Assembly (NCBI GenBank): GCA_030610025.1
Contig: JAUWSP010000157.1
Location: 1 to 6,512, forward strand
Length of the DNA stretch: 6,512 nt
DNA from: Acidobacteriota bacterium
Lineage (GTDB): Bacteria; Acidobacteriota; Thermoanaerobaculia; Multivoradales; JAHEKO01
Direction: 5' to 3'
Below the pieces are notes generated by a model. It had not been told where the DNA came from, did not search any database, and worked only from the letters and a program-made list of their open reading frames with translations. Shown in pieces: positions 1 to 5,149 of this stretch (the stretch's first letter is position 1; each line of letters begins with the position of its first letter). The position numbers and the translations under genes were made by a program.

Positions 1-195
1 GTGCAAAAGGCCCTCTCCAATCTCATGGCCGGTCGTACGACACTCGTCATCGCGCATCGCTTGTCAACCGTGATGAACGCGGATCGAATCGTCGTGATGG
101 ACAGAGGCAGGATCGTGGAGCAGGGCGACCATGCAGAGCTACTGGCGGTGGGTGGGCTCTATCGCCGTCTCTACGACTTGCAGTTTCAGGCCTGA
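1..195 (+). CDS. ABC exporter ATP-binding domain, C-terminal fragment (MsbA-like), 5' end outside window
   Basis: This is the last 64 codons of an ABC transporter whose start lies left of the window; the GTG at position 1 is an internal Val codon, not a start. The fragment holds the switch (H-loop) motif IAHRLSTV with its histidine at fragment residue 19. It is followed by the family-typical [22 protein letters not shown] segment and an ending of the type [10 protein letters not shown]. That ending is characteristic of exporters in which the membrane domain and ATPase are fused (MsbA/LmrA type, lipid A or lipid flippases). Walker A, Walker B and the membrane domain are not visible, so the substrate cannot be read. 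The stop is 11 bases before yicC, which suggests co-transcription. MsbA is the likeliest identity given the envelope genes further right, but a general multidrug or lipid exporter is equally possible from this fragment. Confidence 0.9.
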   Translation: MQKALSNLMAGRTTLVIAHRLSTVMNADRIVVMDRGRIVEQGDHAELLAVGGLYRRLYDLQFQA

Positions 196-206
196 GGATC
201 GATTTC

Positions 207-1094
207 GTGCAGAGCATGACAGGGTTTGGCCGAGCTTCTGGGGAGAATCAGCGTTTGCGGGTGGAGGTCTCCATCCGAACCGTAAACCACCGTCATCTCG
301 ACGTCACAGTCAGGGTTCCAGAGGAGCTCAGGGAGCTCGAGAGCTCCGTGCGAAAGGTGGTTGCGGAGAGCCTCACCAGGGGACGGGTGGAAATCCGTGT
401 CGACGTCCTTTATCTGAACAGCGACGAGCCAGAGCTCGAGGTGGAAGAAGCTGCCGTTGCCTCGTTGCGGGCGATGATCGATCGGCTTGCAGATAAGGGA
501 TTGATCAACTCGGAGTTGAGCTTCATCGACCTCTTGAAGGTGCCAGGCACGGTGCGTACCTCATCGAGCTCGACCACATTCGAGTCGGAGGATGCCCAAC
601 TTCTGAACCAGACGGTTGGCGGGGCACTGGAGGGAGTGGTTGCTGCGCGCCAGACCGAAGGGCGCAACCTCAGAGGTGTCCTCGAGAGGTTGGGGGGTGA
701 GCTGAGTGCCGTGGTCTCCGCCGTGGAGGCCGAATGGCTGGGAGTGACGGCCGACCTACCTGAGAGGCTGCGAGCCAGAGTAGACGAGGTACTCGAGGCT
801 ACAGCGGCGCCTCTGGACGAAACCCGGTTGGCGCAGGAGGTCGCGATTCTGGCTGAGCGTGGTGATGTCCGAGAGGAGTTGGATCGCCTTCGGTCACACC
901 TCGAGCACTTCGGTGATCTGGTCGGAGGCGAGGGGCAAGCAGTGGGCAAGCGGTTGGACTTCCTGGCCCAGGAGATCTTCCGGGAGCTGTCGACGCTAGC
1001 CGCGAAATTTCGAGACCCAGAGGCTGTACAGAGGGTTATCGACGGCAAGTTGGTGTGCGAGCAGATCCGGGAACAGGTACAGAACATCGAGTAG
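207..1094 (+). CDS. yicC: YicC/YloC-family endoribonuclease
   Basis: A 295-residue protein, the usual length for the family (about 290). Members are endoribonucleases; E. coli YicC has been linked to small-RNA turnover and B. subtilis YloC is a homologue. The N-terminal YicC domain spans roughly residues 1-155, opening with MTGFGRA (4-10) and containing VNHRHLD (27-33), the LLKVPG segment (109-114) and an EGRNL segment (151-155). The C-terminal DUF1732 domain (about 210-295) shows REELDRLRSHLEHF, KRLDFLAQE and the near-invariant ending IREQVQNIE. The start is GTG at 207, preceded by GAGG at 194-197 with 9 bases of spacing; the ATG at 216 would begin at MTGFGR and is the alternative. One family motif, usually E-x-N-T-x-x-S-K, reads ELSTLAAK here (260-267). 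The gene is 11 bases downstream of the ABC gene and 39 bases before gmk, a typical arrangement. Confidence 0.95.
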   Translation: MQSMTGFGRASGENQRLRVEVSIRTVNHRHLDVTVRVPEELRELESSVRKVVAESLTRGRVEIRVDVLYLNSDEPELEVEEAAVASLRAMIDRLADKGLINSELSFIDLLKVPGTVRTSSSSTTFESEDAQLLNQTVGGALEGVVAARQTEGRNLRGVLERLGGELSAVVSAVEAEWLGVTADLPERLRARVDEVLEATAAPLDETRLAQEVAILAERGDVREELDRLRSHLEHFGDLVGGEGQAVGKRLDFLAQEIFRELSTLAAKFRDPEAVQRVIDGKLVCEQIREQVQNIE

Positions 1095-1133
1095 ACGCTC
1101 GGTGGAACGAATCGAAAGGGTCTACGAGTCGGT

Positions 1134-1775
1134 ATGCGAAGAGGCGAGCTGTTTCTGTTGACGGCACCGTCTGGTACAGGCAAGGACACCCTCATCGATC
1201 GTGTGTTGACGGGCGAGGCCGGTAGGGACGGTGCCCTGTGGCACTCGATCAGCTACACCACCCGCCAGCCACGAAGCGACGAGGTGAATGGCGAGCACTA
1301 CTACTTCGTCGACCGCAAAACGTTCGAGGCGATGACCTCGAAGGGTGAATTCCTCGAGTGGGCCGATTACAACGACAACTACTACGGGACTTCGGTCCGA
1401 GAAGTCGTGCCGAGACTCGAGCGGGGCATCGACGTGATCCTGGACATCGAGGTCCAGGGAGCCCAGCAGATTCTCGAAAAGAGGCCGGAGTCCCATGGAA
1501 TCCTGGTCTTGCCGCCGAGCTATGAGGCATTGCGGGAGCGCCTCCAGCGGCGGGGAGAGGACGACGACTCCCAGATCGCTGAACGATTGGCCGTATCTCT
1601 TTGGGAAATCGAGCGTTATGAGCTTTTTGGGTATGCTATTATCAACGACGATTTGGACCTCGCCGTACTGGCTCTGACGGCGATCATCCTGGAAAAGCGA
1701 CTTCGGCGAGACCGGCAGGTTCATCGAATCGAGACGATTCTCCAGGGTTTTCGTTCCGCGGCTCGGGGCGAGTAG
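1134..1775 (+). CDS. gmk: Guanylate kinase
   Basis: A cytosolic enzyme of 213 residues (family about 205) that phosphorylates GMP to GDP with ATP. The P-loop is APSGTGKD (11-18), with Lys17. The GMP-binding module is complete: the SYTTRQPR segment (40-47, giving Ser40, Arg44, Arg47), Tyr56 in HYYF, Glu75 in FLEW, Tyr84 in YYGTS, and Asp104 in ILDIEVQGAQQI. The lid region RLQRRGEDDD (136-145) and the C-terminal NDDLDLAV (171-178) also match the family. Oddly, the residue after the P-loop lysine is Asp18 instead of the usual Ser/Thr, with Thr19 next. A GKD P-loop is also seen in ribose 1,5-bisphosphokinase PhnN, but PhnN lacks this GMP-binding set, so Gmk is favoured. ATG 1134 fits the family opening MRRGELF; an AAAGGG at 1115-1120 is rather far upstream (13 bases). 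No remA/DUF370 gene lies between yicC and gmk, unlike in some other bacteria. Confidence 0.96.
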   Translation: MRRGELFLLTAPSGTGKDTLIDRVLTGEAGRDGALWHSISYTTRQPRSDEVNGEHYYFVDRKTFEAMTSKGEFLEWADYNDNYYGTSVREVVPRLERGIDVILDIEVQGAQQILEKRPESHGILVLPPSYEALRERLQRRGEDDDSQIAERLAVSLWEIERYELFGYAIINDDLDLAVLALTAIILEKRLRRDRQVHRIETILQGFRSAARGE

Positions 1776-1816
1776 TCCAGATGTGCGTTTCGTCATCAAT
1801 TCAGCCATGAACTCCT

Positions 1817-1821
1817 AGGAG
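1817..1821 (+). promoter_or_regulatory. Ribosome binding site of rpoZ inside a perfect palindrome
   Basis: AGGAG lies 10 bases before the ATG at 1832 and is the right half of the perfect 10-base palindrome CTCCTAGGAG (1812-1821). It supports 1832 over the second in-frame ATG at 1841. The palindrome has no loop, so a local hairpin masking the site is unlikely. Confidence 0.6.
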
Positions 1822-1831
1822 AATTCTTGAT

Positions 1832-2077
1832 ATGGATCGAATGCCCGAGAGAATCGACAGCAAATTCCGTTTCGTGCTACTCGCAGCTGAACGCGCCGAG
1901 CAGATGCTGCGAGGAGCGAGGCCGAAACTGGAGATACCGGACAAGAAGGCCACACGGATCGCGATGCACGAGATCGCCAATGATCTGGTGGCATGGGATT
2001 TTGGTCCAGCGCCCGAGCCCGTGGTAGTCGAAGAGGAGCTCGCCGTCGAGACGGAGCCGGCTGAAGAGACGGAGTAG
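1832..2077 (+). CDS. rpoZ: DNA-directed RNA polymerase omega subunit
   Basis: An 81-residue omega subunit, which binds the beta-prime subunit and helps assemble RNA polymerase. The conserved core is visible: a short N-terminal segment, then FRFVLLAAERAEQMLRGA (12-29), then KKATRIAMHEIA (38-49), matching the family pattern of a helix carrying A-x-R-A-x-Q-L followed by the K-x-T-x-I-A-x-x-E-I helix. Residues 60-81 form an acidic Pro/Glu-rich tail. In the first helix the usual basic K-R-A-R is E-R-A-E (Glu20, Glu23), so this is a somewhat divergent omega. Position between gmk and coaBC is the classic one and is strong support for a protein this short. The gene lies 56 bases after gmk with a good ribosome site; a start at the second ATG (1841) would shorten it by three residues. 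Confidence 0.9.
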   Translation: MDRMPERIDSKFRFVLLAAERAEQMLRGARPKLEIPDKKATRIAMHEIANDLVAWDFGPAPEPVVVEEELAVETEPAEETE

Positions 2078-2104
2078 CACCCCTGTCAGAACTCGGCCCG
2101 CGGT

Positions 2105-2122
2105 GCCGGGAACTTGCTCGGC
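2105..2122 (+). other. Possible small hairpin in the rpoZ-coaBC gap
   Basis: Bases 2105-2110 (GCCGGG) can pair with 2117-2122 (CTCGGC), giving six pairs including one G-T wobble around a 6-base loop. No T-run follows, so it is not a standard intrinsic terminator. It may be an mRNA processing or stability element, or chance in GC-rich DNA. Confidence 0.2.
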
Positions 2123-2153
2123 GGGTACCCCTGGGTAGCGGTCGACCTCGATG

Positions 2154-2159
2154 AAAGGA
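2154..2159 (+). promoter_or_regulatory. Ribosome binding site fixing the coaBC start
   Basis: AAAGGA lies 5 bases before the ATG at 2165. The reading frame stays open upstream with a TTG at 2114, but that adds 17 residues with no family similarity, so this site and the family N-terminus select 2165. Confidence 0.65.
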
Positions 2160-2164
2160 CGGAC

Positions 2165-3391
2165 ATGCCTGAGTCCCTGAACGTGCTCCTAGGAGTCAGC
2201 GGAGGCATCGCCGCATTCAAGGCTCCCGAGATCGTGCGCAGCCTGCGGGGCAATGGGCATTCGGTACGTTGCGCCATGACACGCAGCGCCGGTGCCTTCG
2301 TGACGCCCCTGACCCTGGAAGTCCTGACCGAATTTCCGGTCTACCGAGAAGAGTACCTTCAGGCCAACAACAGCGGCGAAGAGCTCCACATCAGCGCTGC
2401 CCGATGGGCCGACGTGATATGCGTGGCTCCAGCGACCTGTAATACCCTGGCTCGGTTGGCCCTGGGTCTGGCCGATGACTTCCTGGCTACTACCTGCCTG
2501 GCATTCACCGGGAGCCTTCTCGTGGCTCCTGCCATGACCAGCGAGATGTGGGAGAAGGAGGCCATCCAGGCCCATGTGACAACGCTTCAGGGGCGCGGAG
2601 TGATTCTTGTGGGGCCGGTGGTGGGTCCGTTGGCGACTGGGGAGACGGGGATGGGGCGAATGGCCGAACCGGACGAGATCGTGGCCGCGATCGAAGGAAC
2701 CCGGAATCGGGGCGACCTACGGGGTAGGACCGTGCTGATAACGGCGGGTCCGACTCACGAGGCGCTCGATCCGGTTCGCTTTCTCTCCAATCGGTCCAGC
2801 GGCAAGATGGGCTTCAGCCTGGCCGCTGAGGCTGCGAGTCGTGGGGCGAGGACGCTGCTGGTTTCAGGCCCTGTATGCCTCCCGACGCCCCATGGAGTCG
2901 AGCGGATCGATGTGACCACTGCAGCTGAGATGGCCGAAACGGTCGAAAAACTGGCTCCCGAGGCCGGAATCGTGATCATGGCAGCAGCCGTAGCGGACTT
3001 CAGGCCTGAGTCAGCCTTCGAATCCAAGCTGAAGAAGGTCTCCGGGCCGCCAGAGCTGAGGCTCGAGGGGACCGAGGATATCCTGACCCGACTCGGTGAG
3101 ATCGCGCCGAATGCCCTGCGGGTCGGCTTTGCCGCGGAGACCGAGAAGCTCGAGAGCGAAGCCAGGCGAAAGCTGGAAGGCAAGAATGCGCACTGGATCG
3201 TTGCCAACGACGTCTCGCGGAGCGACATCGGCTTCGGATCCGAAGACAACGAGGTCACGGTCTTCCGCCGCAACCAGCCGTCGGTCACCATTCCCCTTCA
3301 GGCCAAGCGGCTGGTTGCGGGTCGGCTTTTCGACCTGATGCAGCAGGAGCTCGAGGGAGTCGAAGCAGGGATGGCAACCACCGGTGGATGA
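2165..3391 (+). CDS. coaBC: Bifunctional phosphopantothenoylcysteine decarboxylase / phosphopantothenate-cysteine ligase
   Basis: A cytosolic fusion enzyme of coenzyme A synthesis, 408 residues (family about 400). The CoaB half joins cysteine to 4'-phosphopantothenate using CTP; the flavin-dependent CoaC half then decarboxylates the product to 4'-phosphopantetheine. CoaC (about 1-180): GVSGGIAAFK flavin motif (10-19), catalytic His75 in LHISAARWADV, VAPATCNTLARLALGLADD, and the substrate clamp GMGRMAEP (162-169). CoaB (about 188-395): ITAGPTHEALDPVRFLSNRS, SSGKMG, AAAVADFRP (273-281), KLKK (288-291), GFAAET (321-326), and ANDVS (347-351). Two CoaC positions are unusual: the family PxMNxxMW motif reads PAMTSEMW (Thr125 for E. 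coli Asn125), and the clamp cysteine (E. coli Cys158) is Thr158. The CoaB side looks intact. Start ATG 2165 is set by AAAGGA and the family N-terminus. The end overlaps the next gene by 8 bases. Confidence 0.96.
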   Translation: MPESLNVLLGVSGGIAAFKAPEIVRSLRGNGHSVRCAMTRSAGAFVTPLTLEVLTEFPVYREEYLQANNSGEELHISAARWADVICVAPATCNTLARLALGLADDFLATTCLAFTGSLLVAPAMTSEMWEKEAIQAHVTTLQGRGVILVGPVVGPLATGETGMGRMAEPDEIVAAIEGTRNRGDLRGRTVLITAGPTHEALDPVRFLSNRSSGKMGFSLAAEAASRGARTLLVSGPVCLPTPHGVERIDVTTAAEMAETVEKLAPEAGIVIMAAAVADFRPESAFESKLKKVSGPPELRLEGTEDILTRLGEIAPNALRVGFAAETEKLESEARRKLEGKNAHWIVANDVSRSDIGFGSEDNEVTVFRRNQPSVTIPLQAKRLVAGRLFDLMQQELEGVEAGMATTGG

Positions 3392-4085
3392 TCTTCTGGA
3401 ATATCTGCAGGAGATCGGGTTCGAAGATCTCTATTTGCCTCGAGCTCGAGGCCCTTCCGAGAGTAGCTCTCGGGCGCAACAAGCAGCGGCCACGCCTGGC
3501 GGCTCGAAGAGCGCTGAGGAGCGTAGGAGTTGCCTGGAGGCTCTCGAGGCGGCGTCCCGAGATTGCGTGCTCTGCAAACTCAGCCAAGGACGGCAAAAGG
3601 TAGTGTTCGGCAGCGGAGATCCTGACGCTGACTTGATGTTCATCGGCGAAGGACCGGGGGCCGAAGAGGATCGGCAGGGACTTCCTTTCGTCGGTCGGGC
3701 TGGGGAGTTGCTGACCAAGATCATCCAGGCAATCGGCTTGGAGCGCGACCAGGTCTATATCGCCAACATCGTCAAGTGTCGCCCGCCGGGCAACAGGGAT
3801 CCCCAGCCGGAAGAGGTGTCGGCTTGTCGCCGATATCTCGAGCAACAGATCGATCTGATACAGCCCAAGATCATCGTTCTCCTCGGCCGGGTAGCGGCGC
3901 AAACGCTGCTCGGCAACGACCTGACGTTGGGACGGATGAGAGATCAATGGCACAGCGTACGTGAGGTCGAGGCACGGGTGACCTATCATCCGGCAGCACT
4001 GCTGCGCAATGCGTCGTTCAAGCGACCCACCTGGGAGGATATGCAGGTAGTTCGCGACCGACTCGCAGAGGCCTCTGGCAGATGA
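3384..4085 (+). CDS. Family 4 uracil-DNA glycosylase (iron-sulfur type)
   Basis: A 233-residue DNA repair enzyme that removes uracil, arising from cytosine deamination, from DNA to leave an abasic site. Family 4 hallmarks are all present: four 4Fe-4S ligands Cys61, Cys64 (CVLC), Cys132 (VKCRPP) and Cys148 (SACRRYL); the active-site loop [20 protein letters not shown] (88-107); NRDPQPEE (137-144); and the second catalytic motif HPAALLRN (202-209) followed by WEDM. A 60-residue N-terminal extension precedes the first cysteine; residues 21-45 are rich in Ser, Ala, Gln and Gly and look disordered. Related proteins are sometimes annotated as phage-type DNA polymerase domains because of similarity to an SPO1 polymerase region. 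The start is GTG 3384, which overlaps the coaBC stop by 8 bases (translational coupling likely); the only nearby ribosome-site candidate, AGGG at 3367-3370, is 13 bases away. TTG at residue 18 is a weaker alternative. Confidence 0.94.
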   Translation: MDDLLEYLQEIGFEDLYLPRARGPSESSSRAQQAAATPGGSKSAEERRSCLEALEAASRDCVLCKLSQGRQKVVFGSGDPDADLMFIGEGPGAEEDRQGLPFVGRAGELLTKIIQAIGLERDQVYIANIVKCRPPGNRDPQPEEVSACRRYLEQQIDLIQPKIIVLLGRVAAQTLLGNDLTLGRMRDQWHSVREVEARVTYHPAALLRNASFKRPTWEDMQVVRDRLAEASGR

Positions 4086-4131
4086 GCTTCCAGGACCGAG
4101 AGTTCCTGAACCGTCACCGAGTGGGCGAGCC

Positions 4132-4142
4132 ATTGTTACAAT
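4132..4142 (+). promoter_or_regulatory. Possible -10 promoter and operator-like palindrome before the GT2 gene
   Basis: An AT-rich patch in otherwise GC-rich DNA holds the perfect inverted repeat ATTGT-T-ACAAT (4132-4142). Its right part, TACAAT (4137-4142), matches a sigma-70 -10 box and ends 8 bases before the ATG at 4151. A transcript starting 6 to 8 bases after the box would have essentially no leader, and no purine-rich ribosome site is visible upstream of that ATG. No convincing -35 box was found; GTCACC at 4113-4118 is the best placed and is weak. This is inferred from sequence only. Confidence 0.35.
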
Positions 4143-4150
4143 AGTCAGCC

Positions 4151-5137
4151 ATGACAGTCGAGTCGCTTCCGGCCTCTGTGGAGGTCGCAGATCCAGAGGG
4201 CATCGAGCCTGAAATAAGCGTCATCGTACCCGTCCTCAACGAGGCTGGAACGGTGGTGGAGCTGTCGAAGCGCGTTGCAGAGGTTCTGGATCGAATCGGG
4301 CGCCGGTTCGAGATCCTCTTCGTCGACGACGGGTCTTCCGATGAGACGCGACAGCGGGTCAAAGAGGCTCACGAGATCGACCCTCGGGTCAAGCTGGTCG
4401 GCCTGAGACGAAATTTCGGCAAGGCCGCGGCATTGTGCGCCGGCTTCGACTACTCGCGAGGTGAGATCCTGATCACGATGGACGGTGACTTGCAGGACGA
4501 TCCGGATGAGATCCCCCGTTTCCTCGAGAAACTCGAGACGGAGGACTTGGATCTGGTGTCCGGGTGGAAAGAGCTGCGTCAGGATCCGGCGTCCAAGCGA
4601 TACCCCTCGCGGCTGTTCAACTGGGTGACCAGGAAGCTCGCCAGCGTGGACCTCCACGACTTCAACTGCGGATTCAAGGCCTATCGACGGGAAGTGCTGG
4701 AGGAGATAGCCCTCTACGGCGAGCTGCACCGCTACATCCCCGTCCTGGCCAGTCGCCGTGGTTTCACTCTGGGTGAGCTATCGGTCGTGCATCATCCCAG
4801 AGAGCACGGAGCCAGCAAATACGGGTGGGATCGTTACTACAAACGCCTCCTGGACCTGATCACGGTGCTGTTCATTACAAAATACACTCGCCGGCCATTA
4901 CACCTGTTCGGCATGATCGGCCTCACCTCACTGTTTGTGGGCCTCGGCATCAACCTCTACCTGGTGATTCTCTGGTTGTCGGGCCAGACCCTGTCGAATC
5001 GTCCGCTCCTGCTGCTGGGAGTCCTGCTCATGCTGCTCGGCATCCAGGTCCTCACAACCGGCCTGATCGGCGAGATGATCACGTTCAAGAACTTCAATCG
5101 CACCGACACCTATTCGGTCAGGGAGCGGGTGGAGTAG
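4151..5137 (+). CDS. Family 2 glycosyltransferase, membrane-anchored, GtrB/ArnC/dolichyl-phosphate mannosyltransferase-like
   Basis: A 328-residue inner-membrane enzyme. Relatives move a sugar from a nucleotide donor onto a polyprenyl (undecaprenyl) phosphate carrier at the cytosolic face. The GT-A domain covers about 21-235: SVIVPVLNEAGTV (23-35), the FVDDGSSDET nucleotide-binding segment (57-66), RRNFGKAAALCAGFDYSRGE, the DxD-type motif MDGDLQDDPDEI (110-121), SGWKELRQDP, FNCGFKAYRR (171-180), and HHPREHGASKYG (214-225). Two membrane helices follow at about 251-276 and 284-308, the layout of GtrB, ArnC and related two-helix transferases. The N-terminal 20 residues are acidic and variable. 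The start is ATG 4151, with no clear ribosome site. It lies 65 bases after the glycosylase gene, and the next gene, also a glycosyltransferase, begins 12 bases after the stop. Sugar and acceptor cannot be decided from sequence alone; polysaccharide, O-antigen or glycolipid modification are all possible. Confidence 0.93.
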   Translation: MTVESLPASVEVADPEGIEPEISVIVPVLNEAGTVVELSKRVAEVLDRIGRRFEILFVDDGSSDETRQRVKEAHEIDPRVKLVGLRRNFGKAAALCAGFDYSRGEILITMDGDLQDDPDEIPRFLEKLETEDLDLVSGWKELRQDPASKRYPSRLFNWVTRKLASVDLHDFNCGFKAYRREVLEEIALYGELHRYIPVLASRRGFTLGELSVVHHPREHGASKYGWDRYYKRLLDLITVLFITKYTRRPLHLFGMIGLTSLFVGLGINLYLVILWLSGQTLSNRPLLLLGVLLMLLGIQVLTTGLIGEMITFKNFNRTDTYSVRERVE

Positions 5138-5143
5138 GGAAGG
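5137..5143 (+). promoter_or_regulatory. Ribosome binding site supporting a CTG start for the GT4 gene
   Basis: GGGAAGG begins at the last base of the GT2 stop codon and lies 6 bases before the CTG at 5150. It is the strongest purine-rich site in the region and is correctly spaced for CTG 5150. GTG 5255, the first conventional start codon in this frame, would leave out the conserved N-terminus. Confidence 0.65.
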
Positions 5144-5149
5144 TCGGCA

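Noticed and set aside
323..347. Three GAGCTC copies forming an inverted repeat in yicC
   Set aside because: It is explained by repeated Glu-Leu codons in an acidic helix, and GAGCTC and CTCGAG are frequent throughout the window's coding regions.
410..1195. Long open frame on the minus strand (261 codons) opposite yicC
   Set aside because: Its translation is Ser/Arg/Pro-rich with no recognisable motif, and it lies wholly over a strongly supported yicC. It is a typical antisense shadow in GC-rich DNA.
1630..1645. TATGCTATTAT, resembling a -10 box, near the end of gmk as a possible rpoZ promoter
   Set aside because: It lies inside conserved gmk codons (FGYAIIND), about 190 bases from rpoZ, with no convincing -35 box.
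1122..1808. Minus-strand open frame of 228 codons opposite gmk
   Set aside because: It mirrors gmk almost exactly, with no recognisable domain and no plausible ribosome site.
2114..2164. In-frame upstream start (TTG 2114) for coaBC
   Set aside because: The extra 17 residues have no family similarity, and a good ribosome site directly precedes ATG 2165.
4088..4110. Weak hairpin (CAGGA with TCCTG) after the glycosylase gene as a terminator
   Set aside because: The stem is only five clean pairs with an 8-base loop, and no T-run follows it.
3285..4133. Long open frame on the minus strand (282 codons) opposite the uracil-DNA glycosylase
   Set aside because: It covers a gene with complete family 4 motifs and the end of coaBC, and its own translation shows no family features.
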